Shown: positions 7,788 to 15,878 of the stretch, piece after piece
Layout: every line of letters begins with the position of its first letter
How positions within the stretch are numbered: position 1 is the first letter of the stretch
Assembly (NCBI RefSeq): GCF_003751445.1
Contig: NZ_RJUU01000001.1
Location: forward strand, 5,136,001-5,200,000
Source of the DNA: Streptomyces sp. 840.1
GTDB taxonomy: Bacteria; Actinomycetota; Actinomycetes; Streptomycetales; Streptomycetaceae
DNA length: 64,000 bases
Direction: 5' to 3'
Notes under the pieces: generated by a model
The model's input: the letters and a program-made list of their open reading frames with translations, nothing else
What the model was told of the DNA's origin: nothing
Database searches by the model: none
Position numbers and translations under genes: made by a program

Positions 7788-8638
7788 CGGCGAACACCCT
7801 GCGCCGCTGCGGCCTTCGGGGCGGTGGACGCCGCCGTTGACAGGGCGGCGCGAGGCCGAGGCTCGGCCAGTGCGCGTTGCCCCTCGCCGGTCACGGTGAT
7901 CTTCTGGCCCTGGAACAGTGAGGTGCCGGTGTCGGAGCAGACCAGGCCGCGCTTGGCCAGAGCGCGGTAGGTGGCGATGGAGACGCGGGTGCCGTCCTGG
8001 GTGGCGACCCGGGTGACGCCCAGCCCCCGCGTCGAACTCTCATACAGTTGTCCGCCGGCGGCCAGCGCGGTGAGGGCGTCGTACTGGGCGGGGCTGAGCG
8101 CGGCCCCTGTCGTCTGCTGTACGGCCGGCGGCCTGTGATCTTGAGCGGAGACGTGGTTCTCGGCGATGCCGTGGGCGAGGTAGCGGCAGCCTGTCGCGCA
8201 CAGGTCGAGCTGATGGACGGCATCGTTTAGGTGCTCGCTCATCTTCGGAAGGGCCTCGGCGTGCCGGGCGGTGCGTACCGCTTCGTTGTCGGCCGGGTGC
8301 CCAGCGAACTCCGCCCCTTCGTAAGGGTTGGCGAGGAGCTCGTGGGCCAGGTCCGTGCCGGCGAGCGACGACGAGGACACGACCGAGGCCAGCAGGTCCA
8401 GACTGGCGCGGCTGCCGGCGGCGTCGGTGTAGGCGCTGTTGTAGAGCGAGGTCAGGCGCACCAGGGCAGTGGCGGTGAGGTCTTGGGCCTGGAGGAGGAG
8501 GGGGCCGATGTGGCGTACTGCTTCCGTGCGAGGCGCGTAGGAAACATCGCGCACGCGTGCCTTGAGGTCTTCGAAGTCACGCGCCAACTTGCGGAGTTGG
8601 CGGACTTGTTTGTGAAGGTCGACCGGGGGTGTAGGGAT
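7784..8638 (-). CDS. Hypothetical N-helical / C-terminal winged-helix protein (paralogue 2 of 3)
   Basis: The C-terminal winged-helix-like part (LSPAQYDALTALAAGGQLYES...VSIATYRALAKRGLVCSD...ITVTGEGQRAL) matches its two neighbours. TTG 8587 is the first canonical codon. The frame extends upstream as IPTPPVDLHKQVRQLRKLARDF, aligning with TPVERLLRLADQY of paralogue 3, back to an ATC at 8638 placed five nt after a perfect AGGAG. ATC is therefore the likely initiator, giving 284 aa. Function is unknown; a DNA-binding or regulatory role is a guess from fold only. Confidence 0.75.
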   Translation of the reverse strand: MPTPPVDLHKQVRQLRKLARDFEDLKARVRDVSYAPRTEAVRHIGPLLLQAQDLTATALVRLTSLYNSAYTDAAGSRASLDLLASVVSSSSLAGTDLAHELLANPYEGAEFAGHPADNEAVRTARHAEALPKMSEHLNDAVHQLDLCATGCRYLAHGIAENHVSAQDHRPPAVQQTTGAALSPAQYDALTALAAGGQLYESSTRGLGVTRVATQDGTRVSIATYRALAKRGLVCSDTGTSLFQGQKITVTGEGQRALAEPRPRAALSTAASTAPKAAAAQGVRR

Positions 8639-8656
8639 GGGGGCTCCTGGGTTGGT

Positions 8657-9421
8657 TCAGCGGCTTCGGGCGGTGGCCGGTGCGGGGGACGGAAGGGGGC
8701 GGGGCGTCGTTCCGGGAGCGGTCATCGGCCGTGCCGGGGGCAGGCCGATGACCGAGGCGAGGGCGGTGATGCCTGCTGACGTAAGGCGAACGCGATCCAG
8801 AGGCGGACCGCCGACGTAGGCGGCGTGCGCCGAGTTCGCGGTTCGCTCGACCAGGCCCTTCGCCTCCAGGGCGCGCAGGGTGCTCATCAGTACCCGCGGC
8901 TCGCGGGAACGCGTGAACTCGCGGCCCAGAGAGCTGCTGGCCACGACGTGACCGCGGGCGATCTCGCTCAAGGCGTCGCACTGAACGGAACTCAGTTGTT
9001 GGTCGGCGTCCGGGGCTGATGCCCAGCGGCGCCGACGCGTCTCGGTGGCCAGGGTCACCGCGCAGTTGACGGCGGCTTCCGGGGCCAGGGCGGTCAGCTC
9101 GCGGGCCGCCCCGGTGCCGAGGTCCGTCGAGGCGGTGGCGAGGAAGGCGAGCTGCTGCAGCCGCATGACCGTCTCGGTCAGCTCCACGCTCTCGTAGCGC
9201 CGTTCGCCCTGGATCGCCTTGGCCGCGGACTGGGTGTCGGCTGCCAGGCGCAGCGCCGAGTCGGCGTGGGTATCCCGCCCGGACGGGGCGGCGGTGCGCA
9301 GGAGGAGATCGAGCGCGTCGTTGTGCTGGGTGTACTGGTCGGCCAGGCGAAGCAGCCGCTCGACGGGTGTGGGCGGCGGCGGGACGTCGAACAACAGGGC
9401 TTCGGCGGGCGGCTCGGTCAT
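8657..9421 (-). CDS. Hypothetical N-helical / C-terminal winged-helix protein (paralogue 3 of 3)
   Basis: A protein of 254 aa starting at ATG 9421 (MTEPPAEALLFDVPPPPTPVERLLRLADQY). The N-terminal ~150 residues are helical. Residues ~145-230 (LSSVQCDALSEIARGHVVASSS...VLMSTLRALEAKGLVERT...VRLTSAGITAL) have the alternation expected of a winged helix. It is the only one of the three paralogues with an ordinary ATG and so serves as the reference for their N-termini. It lies just downstream of the coupling-protein gene. Confidence 0.8.
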   Translation of the reverse strand: MTEPPAEALLFDVPPPPTPVERLLRLADQYTQHNDALDLLLRTAAPSGRDTHADSALRLAADTQSAAKAIQGERRYESVELTETVMRLQQLAFLATASTDLGTGAARELTALAPEAAVNCAVTLATETRRRRWASAPDADQQLSSVQCDALSEIARGHVVASSSLGREFTRSREPRVLMSTLRALEAKGLVERTANSAHAAYVGGPPLDRVRLTSAGITALASVIGLPPARPMTAPGTTPRPLPSPAPATARSR

Positions 9422-9501
9422 GAGAGCCGCCGTACGGGCGGGCAGGGGGCGATGAGTCTCTTCTCCAGTCGAGTGGGACGGGATCGCAGGCGCGGTGACG
9501 G

Positions 9502-11295
9502 TTAAGCGGCCTGGCCGAAGTCGGCCTGCTTCGGCGCAGCCTTGGCGACGGCGCGTTCGGTGATGCCCTTGGAGGTGCGGGCGGAGGCGGCGGAGAGTTT
9601 GTCGGCGCCGGGCTCGAGATACCAGGGGCGCAGATCGAGCATGGCCGCGCGCATGCCGGTGGCGAACGCGAGCGCGGTGCCCTTGGGCAGGGCGCGGATG
9701 GCGTCGGCTGCCAGGATCCGTTCCTGCCTCATCGAGACGGAGGTGGACTTCCCGGACTCCGAGGTCGAGGTGGATTTCGTCTCGACATCGTGGTCGCCGA
9801 TCAGGCGGGAGAGCTTGTCCGCGAAGTCCGGGTCATCGATGCCGGAGCCGATGACCTTGATCGTGGAGGCGGACCACATGGCGTCCATGCCCGCGTCGCC
9901 CCAGACTTTCTGGCCCTGGCGGTAGGACTGCAGGATCGTGATCGGGATGATGCCGCGCGAGCCGAGATGGGAGTACAAGTCGGGCAAATCGCTGATCTTG
10001 CACACGTTTGCGGCCTCGTCGAGGATCGCAAGCATCGGGGGGTCGAGGCGTCCACCAGCACGTTCGGCCTGGGCGGTCGCGGCCCGCATCACGCTGTCCG
10101 CACACGCGGCGATCAGCGCACTGGCGCCGCCTCCACCGTCCTTCGAGAGCAGGTAGAGCGTGTCCGTCGAAGTGACGAACGTGCTCGGTTTGAACTCCGG
10201 CACGCCCTTCTGTGGGGTCACCCAGGCGGCGATCTGGCTGTTGAGCAGGGCGGCGGCGTACTGCCTGGCCGTCTCAAAAATTCCATCCCTCGTTTCCGGC
10301 GGCCCCTCTACTGTTCCCTTGAGCTGCGCGGCGACTGCGGCGAAGCCGTGGTCACGCAGCACGTCCAGCGGGGTCCGGTCGGCGGGAAAGGCCAGCCAGG
10401 CCATCACGTCGGTGATCGGCCGGTCGTCGAGTGCGGCGGCCAGAAGCAGCTGCGACAGGATGTTGCTGCCGGCCTTGGACCAGAAGTCGCCCTGCTGGCT
10501 GGCGTCGACGCTCGCGGCGAGAAAGTGGCCGGCAAGGCGCCCGGCGCCGTCGAGGGTCTTGGCGTCGGCCAACGGGTTCCACCACATGGCCCGCTCGGCG
10601 TGGGCGATCTGCTGTGGGTCCATGGACCAGGTCTGGCCGACGGCGGCCCGAGCATCGAGGGTCGCGGTGTACGCATCGCCGGCGGCCTTGTTGGAGGTGA
10701 GTAGGACGGGACCGGGCGCTGCCAGAATGGACGGGATCGCCAGCGATGTGGTCTTCCCGGATCGGGGCGCCATGATCGCGACGGCCACGTCCTCGTAGCC
10801 CATCCGCACCTCGTACTTGGTGCCCTGGAGGTTGCCGAGCAGGATGCCGGAGTCGGCCGCGCTGATGTGCTTGGCGTCCTTCAAGCTCGGGCGCAGAGAA
10901 CGGGCCTTGGCGGTGATGGCCTTGGACATCAGCGGTTCGATGTCCTTGTGCTTGGCCATACCCACGACACGCTTCTTACGTCCGCTTCCGCCGCCCTTGT
11001 ATCGCTTGTAGAGCATGGCGGCGGTGACGGCGAGGCACAGCAGAAGGGCGCCGGGAACGATGCGCGTGCCGATCAGCAGGGACGCTTCGCCGAGGTGGGG
11101 CCACAGCTGATCGGGTTGGAGCAGGGCCTGGACGGGCTGGTAAGGGGCGCCAGGGCCAGCGTCGGTGACCCGGGCGGCGATGGTGCCGCCCAGCCAGGCA
11201 AGGTTGGACAGGGGGACCGCGATGGCAAGGGCGACGCCCAGGACGCGGAAGGCTATGTCGTAGCCGTCGGTGGATGAGGGGTTGGGCTGGGGCAA
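9502..11295 (-). CDS. VirD4/TraG-type type IV coupling protein
   Basis: A protein of 597 aa from TTG 11295. Two N-terminal membrane segments (about residues 14-37 and 73-96) are followed by a basic stretch and an ATPase core with Walker A APRSGKTTS (~175) and Walker B MLAILDEAAN (~410). The segment ITILQSYRQGQKVWGDAGMDAMW is typical of TraG/TraD proteins. It should sit as a hexamer at the inner membrane and deliver DNA to the type IV channel encoded at 34.8-42.7 kb. It is separated from that channel by ~23 kb of accessory genes on the same strand. Confidence 0.93.
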   Translation of the reverse strand: MPQPNPSSTDGYDIAFRVLGVALAIAVPLSNLAWLGGTIAARVTDAGPGAPYQPVQALLQPDQLWPHLGEASLLIGTRIVPGALLLCLAVTAAMLYKRYKGGGSGRKKRVVGMAKHKDIEPLMSKAITAKARSLRPSLKDAKHISAADSGILLGNLQGTKYEVRMGYEDVAVAIMAPRSGKTTSLAIPSILAAPGPVLLTSNKAAGDAYTATLDARAAVGQTWSMDPQQIAHAERAMWWNPLADAKTLDGAGRLAGHFLAASVDASQQGDFWSKAGSNILSQLLLAAALDDRPITDVMAWLAFPADRTPLDVLRDHGFAAVAAQLKGTVEGPPETRDGIFETARQYAAALLNSQIAAWVTPQKGVPEFKPSTFVTSTDTLYLLSKDGGGGASALIAACADSVMRAATAQAERAGGRLDPPMLAILDEAANVCKISDLPDLYSHLGSRGIIPITILQSYRQGQKVWGDAGMDAMWSASTIKVIGSGIDDPDFADKLSRLIGDHDVETKSTSTSESGKSTSVSMRQERILAADAIRALPKGTALAFATGMRAAMLDLRPWYLEPGADKLSAASARTSKGITERAVAKAAPKQADFGQAA

Positions 11296-11337
11296 GGGGC
11301 TTGTTCCAGGGAAGGGGCAGTGGGGTACGCGGCGAGG

Positions 11338-12138
11338 TCAGCGGACGCGGCGCGGTGCCTTGGCCGACGGAGGTGCGGGCACCGGTTGGGTGACTGGGGC
11401 AGCGCGCCGCTGGGCGAGCATGGTCGTGCGGTCTTCCAGCGCGAGGTCGACGTCCTCGGCGCTCACGGGCCGAATGCTGGTGGCGCCGTGTGTGGTGGCC
11501 TGGTGGGGCACGCGGTTCGGGGCGCGCATCAACGGTGTCGTGTCGGCGAGGGCGTGCAGGAGCGCTGAGACCAGGTGGGTCGGGGTGCTGCTGTCCAGGT
11601 AGCCGCGCCAGAAAGCGGGCAGATGATGGACGGACGCCTCGACGATCCAGCTGGCCGTGTGGTCCTTGTCGCGGATGCGGTCGACGCGAGCCAGCCCATC
11701 CGGGGAGGACATGCCTTCGGTCGAGGTGAACCCGTCGTGGTGACGCGGTGCATACCAACCGGCAGTGCGCAGCGGTGTGTACAGGTCGTCGTTCGGAACC
11801 GACGGCGGTGCACTGGGGTCGGTGAGGGTGTCGGTGATCGCAGCGATGATCTCGACTGGAGCCTGTGCGTCGAACACGATGGACCATGGGCGCTGCTGGC
11901 CGTCTCCGGTGTGGCGAAGGCTCCACCACGGCTCGCCCGGGGTCGGGGTCGGTTCGAGCCGCAGCTGGGCACGCCAGTCGGGGCTGGTCAGGATGACCCG
12001 CGGCATCAGCAGGTCATTGCCGCGGCTCCAGCCGCAGGCACGGTTCAGCGGCACGGTGACCCATGCGGGATCACCGCCACCGGCCAGATAGCGCGGCGCG
12101 ATGAACGCCTGCTCGACGGTGTCGGTCACGGCACTCAT
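11338..12138 (-). CDS. DUF317 family protein
   Basis: A protein of 266 aa from ATG 12138, in an ATGA overlap with the preceding gene. Unit 1 has IAPRYLAGGGD...LTSPDWRAQLRLEPTP...WWSLRH and FDAQAPVEIIAAITDTL. Unit 2 has LRTAGWYAPRHHDGFTSTEG.SSPDGLARV...WRGYLDSSTPTHLVSALLHALADTTPLMR. The C-terminus is a Pro/Ala/Arg tail. It stands immediately upstream of the coupling-protein gene, so it is probably cotranscribed with the conjugation functions. Molecular function is unknown. Confidence 0.85.
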   Translation of the reverse strand: MSAVTDTVEQAFIAPRYLAGGGDPAWVTVPLNRACGWSRGNDLLMPRVILTSPDWRAQLRLEPTPTPGEPWWSLRHTGDGQQRPWSIVFDAQAPVEIIAAITDTLTDPSAPPSVPNDDLYTPLRTAGWYAPRHHDGFTSTEGMSSPDGLARVDRIRDKDHTASWIVEASVHHLPAFWRGYLDSSTPTHLVSALLHALADTTPLMRAPNRVPHQATTHGATSIRPVSAEDVDLALEDRTTMLAQRRAAPVTQPVPAPPSAKAPRRVR

Positions 12139-12725
12139 CGCCGTACGGCAGCAGCGGCGGCGGGAGCCGGAGGCGCGGCGACCGCAGTGGGTGCGCCGGC
12201 CCTCGACTGTCGTTCGGCCAGCGCGTTGACGGCGAACAGGGCCTGGCCGTGGATCGCCCACTGGTCCAGGTAGGACCAGGCTTCTGCGTAGCTCTCGGCG
12301 AGCGGTTCCTCGTACGCCCTCGTGCCGGGCCGCGCGTTATCAGGCAGCGCGGCGCGTTCAGTACGCCAGTCGGCATGGACGGCATACAGGTGCTGGGTCG
12401 CCTCGTGCAGCTCCCCTACCTGCCAGGCGTAGCGCCGGGTCCGGTCGGAGGGAGCCAGTAGAGCGAGCTGCTGCTCGGCGACGTGCACGAGTTCGTCGGC
12501 GTGGTAGTACACGCGGCCGAAGGCGGCCAGGGTGTCGGCGTCGCGTTGCTGCTGGCGCAGGCCGTACGCGTCCTCGTCGTGGGGCTGGAACGTTTCGGGG
12601 TCGGAGTGGCGGGTGGAGTACTGGTCCCAGGAGGCGAGGATCTGCCGGCTGTGCCGCAGGTAGATGGCGCACCGGCTCAGGTAGAGCCGGTGCGCCGGGC
12701 TCCCGGGTTCGAGTGAGATGGTCAA
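12135..12725 (-). CDS. Hypothetical helical protein, 196 aa
   Basis: TTG 12725 has GAAGG six nt upstream and starts TISLEPGSPAHRLYLSRC. The much longer open frame continuing upstream is the shadow of the DUF317 gene. The protein is rich in His, Tyr and Gln and looks all-helical (RQQQRDADTLAAFGRVYYHADELVHVAEQQLALL), with an Ala-rich C-terminus. There is no recognised domain. It is coupled by ATGA to the DUF317 gene downstream. A strong hairpin lies in the 68-bp leader between it and the preceding DUF317 gene. Confidence 0.7.
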   Translation of the reverse strand: MTISLEPGSPAHRLYLSRCAIYLRHSRQILASWDQYSTRHSDPETFQPHDEDAYGLRQQQRDADTLAAFGRVYYHADELVHVAEQQLALLAPSDRTRRYAWQVGELHEATQHLYAVHADWRTERAALPDNARPGTRAYEEPLAESYAEAWSYLDQWAIHGQALFAVNALAERQSRAGAPTAVAAPPAPAAAAAVRR

Positions 12726-12762
12726 GAAGGGCCTTCGGGAGAGCGGTTGTGATCGGGACGTG

Positions 12763-12790
12763 GTGCGGAGCGGCTCGGGCCGCTCCGCAC
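12763..12790. repeat. Perfect 12-bp inverted repeat (hairpin) between two operon genes
   Basis: Arms GTGCGGAGCGGC and GCCGCTCCGCAC are separated by four bases (TCGG), and lie in the gap between the DUF317 gene at 12794-13606 and the next gene (start 12725). There is no T-tract on either strand. It could attenuate transcription, stabilise the mRNA end or bind a protein. It is one of few sizeable gaps in this tightly packed stretch. Confidence 0.7.
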
Positions 12791-12793
12791 CGT

Positions 12794-13606
12794 TCAGCGG
12801 CCTCGGGCCGCAGGCTTGGTCGCCTGCCCGCCGGGGGCCGAGGTCGGGTGCGTGGTGAGCGCGGAAGCGCGGCGCGCCTTGCGGGTGGCGGACCGTATGG
12901 CCTTCAGTCGCGCGTCGTGGGCGGCGGAAAGCTGATCCCCCTGGGCTCCGCGTTCGACCTGCGTGACCAGGTGGGAGTGCGGGACGTCGTAGTGGCCGCG
13001 GGAGACGGGGGCTGGGGCGGCGAGGGCGGTGGCGAAACCGGCGAGCAGGTGGCGAGGAGTGCCGTCGTCGAAGTACGCGTGCCACAGCCGGTTGCCGAGC
13101 GCGCTGGGCAGGGCGACTTCGGCAGTCCAGGTGAAGTGGTCGCTGGTCAGCGTCGTCCGCCGCTCCATGGTGGTGATGCCGTCCGGGTGGTGCGCGTGCT
13201 CGTTGCCTCGTTCGTCGCGCTGGTACGTCCAGCCGGCCGCTTGTAGCGTCGGCCAGACGTCCGGTTCGACCTCGGGTGTGGTCTGCAGGAGCGCATCGGT
13301 GAATCCGGCGATGATCTCGGCGGGGGTGTTGCCGCCGAAGGACGCGTGCCATTGCTTTGACGAGATGTGCCACCAGGAGCTGTACGTCTCCGGCGTGGGT
13401 TCCAGGACGAGCGTGTGCTGGTAGTCGGGGCTGGCCAGGACGACGTGGGGGAAGTCGGGGTCGCCGAAGTTCTGCCATCCGCCGGCCCGTAGCGCCTGGG
13501 TGACATGGCGCGGGTCGCCGGGACCGGCGAGTTGGCGGGGCGTGGTGTCGCACCAGATACGGGACCAGGGATCGTCGGCCTTGCTGGCGATGTAGGGACG
13601 CGTCAC
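12794..13606 (-). CDS. DUF317 family protein
   Basis: A protein of 270 aa from GTG 13606, in a GTGA overlap with the upstream gene. Two units are clear. The first is TTPRQLAGPGDPRHVTQALRAGGW...LASPDYQHTLVLEPTPETYSSWWHIS with GNTPAEIIAGFTDALL. The second is LQAAGWTYQRDERG...HPDGITTMERR...WHAYFDDGTPRHLLAGFATALAAPAPVSR. A basic Ala/Lys tail follows. It is one of the cleanest DUF317 examples in the window. Function is unknown. Confidence 0.88.
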   Translation of the reverse strand: MTRPYIASKADDPWSRIWCDTTPRQLAGPGDPRHVTQALRAGGWQNFGDPDFPHVVLASPDYQHTLVLEPTPETYSSWWHISSKQWHASFGGNTPAEIIAGFTDALLQTTPEVEPDVWPTLQAAGWTYQRDERGNEHAHHPDGITTMERRTTLTSDHFTWTAEVALPSALGNRLWHAYFDDGTPRHLLAGFATALAAPAPVSRGHYDVPHSHLVTQVERGAQGDQLSAAHDARLKAIRSATRKARRASALTTHPTSAPGGQATKPAARGR

Positions 13607-13953
13607 GTGGTGGTCGGCGGTCCGGCTGTCTCGAACGCGTAGCCGCGCAGGCGCTGCACGTCCCAGTGCAGGACATGCCAGTCCGTTGCCTCTTGGGCGG
13701 CTTCCCGGAGTCCGGTGATGATCAGGCGGATCTCGTCGGTGTCGGCGCTGGTTTGCTGGTCGACGAGGCGGGCGGCGCTGCGCAGGACATCGCCGAGCAG
13801 GATGGGCACGCCCGTGTCCTCGTCGAGAAGTCCGGCGAGAAGCGGCAGTACGTCGGATACGGGTGGACGGGTACGCAGGTAGTCCTTGGTCTGGGCCAGG
13901 GTGGCGGTCGCCTGCGCGACCTGGTCGGCGCTGGGCACAGAGGGGTTGGGCAT
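13603..13953 (-). CDS. Small helical hypothetical protein, 116 aa
   Basis: ATG 13953 has GAAGGA five nt upstream, so it is preferred over the TTG just before it. The sequence SADQVAQATATLAQTKDYLRTRPPVSDVLPLLAGLLDEDTGVPILLGDVLRSAARLV resembles the protein at 15111-15500 and the C-terminal half of the broken gene at 17569-18125. These form a small helical family that repeatedly precedes or follows DUF317 genes here. There is no known domain. It overlaps the next DUF317 gene by GTGA. Confidence 0.75.
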   Translation of the reverse strand: MPNPSVPSADQVAQATATLAQTKDYLRTRPPVSDVLPLLAGLLDEDTGVPILLGDVLRSAARLVDQQTSADTDEIRLIITGLREAAQEATDWHVLHWDVQRLRGYAFETAGPPTTT

Positions 13954-13999
13954 CAACGTCCTTCGTGGAGGGGCAAGATGAGGGAGTGCGGGCGCCTGG

Positions 14000-14200
14000 T
14001 CAGCGGTTTTTCTTGTGGCGGGGCTGGCCGCGTGGCGGGGATGGGGGCGGCGTTGCCAGCGACGGGTCCGAAGGGCCGGGACGCTGAACGGATTCGAGGT
14101 ACTGCAATTGCTGGCGACGGTGCTGTTCTGGGGTGACGACGCTCCGATGGGAGTCGAGGTATCCGAAGGTGAGGGTCAGGGTCTGGCCCTCGTCGGGCAT
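14000..14200 (-). CDS. Small hypothetical protein, 66 aa
   Basis: It starts at ATG 14200 (PDEGQTLTLTFGYLDSHRSVV) and ends in a basic Pro-rich tail (PPRGQPRHKKNR). Upstream, an in-frame-coherent segment reading VNTVRWLDEGSLRSPSRAR ends in a TGATG junction exactly at this ATG. That suggests a second tiny cistron of about 35 codons after 14308 with no canonical start (a CTG near 14265 is possible). The coupling supports a real gene. No family is recognised. Confidence 0.55.
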   Translation of the reverse strand: MPDEGQTLTLTFGYLDSHRSVVTPEQHRRQQLQYLESVQRPGPSDPSLATPPPSPPRGQPRHKKNR

Positions 14201-14307
14201 CAGCGGGCCCGGCTCGGTGAGCGCAGTGAACCCTCATCCAGCCAGCGGACGGTGTTGACGCGATGCAGGGTGGGGCCCGTTGACGCGGGAGTGGAAGCGT
14301 TCGTGGC

Positions 14308-15114
14308 TCACCGCATCCGCCCGGCCTTTGCGTACGGGCGTGCTCCCGGGCCTTGAGGGCGCGCCTTGTTGGCGGCGAAGGCGTTGCTGGCCCAGGTGCT
14401 GGCGCGGGCCGCGGTGATGCGGGCCTGCTGCCAGGCGCTGAGCTGTGAGGGCAGCACCGACACGGAGGTGGTGCGGATCCTCTGGGAGGGCGGGACGTGG
14501 CCGAGAGGTCGCATCAGGGGCTGTGGATCGGCGAGCGCGGTGCTGAACGCCTGCACGAGGTGCATCGGCGTGGTCGGAGTGAACACGGCCTCCCACACCC
14601 GGCCGTGTTCATTGCGGGCGCCGGCCCACCAGTGCGCTTGGCCGGGGGCGGACTGGTGGAAGCGGACGAACGCGTCTCCGTCCGGGCTGCGTGCGGTGAA
14701 GTGCTGTCCCCGCTCGGTCTCCCAGTCCTGTTCCTGCAGAGGTTCCCACACGTTTGGGGCGTGTGCGGATCGCGGGCGAGTGAGCGCGTCGGTGATGCCG
14801 GCCACGATCTCGACGGGGACCTGGCGGCCGAGGGTGGCGTGCCATGCCTCCTGCTTCTTAGTCTGCTTCCCGCTGATGGTCCAGCCGCCGGGCTGCGTGA
14901 ATGGGTCGTATCCGATGCGCACGGACTTGTCGGGGCTGTCGAAGACGACAGGTCCGCCGGTCTTGGACTTGTCCTTCCACCCGGAGGCGCGCAAGAACTC
15001 GGTGACGTGGCGCATGTCGCCGCCGCCTGCGAGGTGGCGGGGCTCGACGAGGTAGTACTGCTGGGCCTGCTGACTGGTGGGGCCCCAGCCGGCCCACTGC
15101 TGGTTCTTCTTCAC
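14308..15114 (-). CDS. DUF317 family protein
   Basis: A protein of 268 aa from GTG 15114 (KKNQQWAGWGPTSQQ). Unit 1: VEPRHLAGGGDMRHVTEFLRASGW, FDSPDKSVRIGYDP, WTISGK..., and RQVPVEIVAGITDAL. Unit 2: LQEQDWETERGQHFTARSPDGDAFV, WEAVFTPTTPMHLVQAFSTALADPQPLMRPLGHVP. The C-terminal ~60 residues are a basic helical tail. It overlaps the upstream small helical gene by GTGA. This is a textbook two-unit DUF317 protein of unknown function. Confidence 0.88.
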   Translation of the reverse strand: MKKNQQWAGWGPTSQQAQQYYLVEPRHLAGGGDMRHVTEFLRASGWKDKSKTGGPVVFDSPDKSVRIGYDPFTQPGGWTISGKQTKKQEAWHATLGRQVPVEIVAGITDALTRPRSAHAPNVWEPLQEQDWETERGQHFTARSPDGDAFVRFHQSAPGQAHWWAGARNEHGRVWEAVFTPTTPMHLVQAFSTALADPQPLMRPLGHVPPSQRIRTTSVSVLPSQLSAWQQARITAARASTWASNAFAANKARPQGPGARPYAKAGRMR

Positions 15115-15500
15115 CGGCGCCGCCTGATGACCATCGCGGACTCAACCGGCGCAGCGATCGGCCTGCTGGAGGGGGCGGTGGGCTTGGCTACCTGCTTGAT
15201 CGTGCCGGTGTGCTCGGCGAGGTCTCCGCCCACGCTGTCGAGTTCGTTGGCGGCGCGGCCGAGGGCCAGCCAGACTTCGGGGGGCAGGAGGCCATGCTCG
15301 GAGTGGACCTTCGCGAAACGCGATCCGGTTTCGACGAGTTGGGTGACCTCGCCGAGGATGCCGGTGTCGTAGTCGAGGACGCCGGCGAGGATCCGGGCCG
15401 CCTCGTGCGGCGGCGCCAGGGCGAGGAGGCGACGGAGCCGGCCGAGTTGCCCGGCGATGGCTTCAGCCAGTTGTACGGAGGGGAGGTTCGAGTCGGTCAT
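15111..15500 (-). CDS. Small helical hypothetical protein, 129 aa
   Basis: ATG 15500 is preceded by AGGAGG, a strong ribosome-binding site. The sequence PSVQLAEAIAGQLGRLRRLLALAPPHEAARILAGVLDYDTGILGEVTQLVETGSRFAK is a paralogue of the protein at 13603-13953 (LLAGLLDEDTGVPILLGDVLRSAARLV). It is an all-helical prediction with a basic tail (MVIRRRR). It pairs with the DUF317 gene downstream through a GTGA overlap, the same pairing as at 13.6 kb. Function is unknown. Confidence 0.78.
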   Translation of the reverse strand: MTDSNLPSVQLAEAIAGQLGRLRRLLALAPPHEAARILAGVLDYDTGILGEVTQLVETGSRFAKVHSEHGLLPPEVWLALGRAANELDSVGGDLAEHTGTIKQVAKPTAPSSRPIAAPVESAMVIRRRR

Positions 15501-15529
15501 GGGCCTCCTGAACAGGACGGTTCGGGGTG

Positions 15530-15751
15530 TTAGTCGTGGTGGCGGAGGCGGTAGCTGTCGACGAGGAGGATGGCGTCGCGGCGGCGGGCTTCGTCGAGTG
15601 CTGCCTGGGAGCGTCCGTCGGCCAGTGGGATGGCGCGTTCGCGGCTACCGACGGTCACGGCGCGCAAGTATCGGCGGAACAGGGCTGTGGCCAGGCGGGG
15701 TTTGCGGCTGGTGCTGATGGGTGGTGGTGTGCGGCCGGGTTCGTCGGTGAC
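15530..15751 (-). CDS. Small hypothetical protein, ~73 aa, apparent GTC start
   Basis: The frame VTDEPGRTPPPISTSRKPRLATALFRRYLRAVTVGSRERAIPLADGRSQAALDEARRRDAILLVDSYRLRHHD ends at 15530 (only parts are needed: the basic, helical middle and a ...LRHHD end). A perfect AGGAG stands five nt before GTC 15751, where an initiator would be expected. The open frame continues upstream, but as a shadow of the next gene. There is no canonical start between the ribosome-binding site and residue ~31. I do not recognise the family. Confidence 0.5.
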   Translation of the reverse strand, partial: VTDEPGRTPPPISTSRKPRLATALFRRYLRAVTVGSRERAIPLADGRSQAALDEARRRDAILLVDSYRLRHHD

Positions 15752-15878
15752 GGGGGCTCCTGGTGAGGGTGGGTGGCGGCCCGGTGGTACGGGGCCGGCG
15801 CGGTCGGGTGGCCGGCGGGTACGGCGCGCGCAAGCAGAGCGCGGTGTGGGTGCTGGCGCGCTCCTGGTGCTGGTCGTC

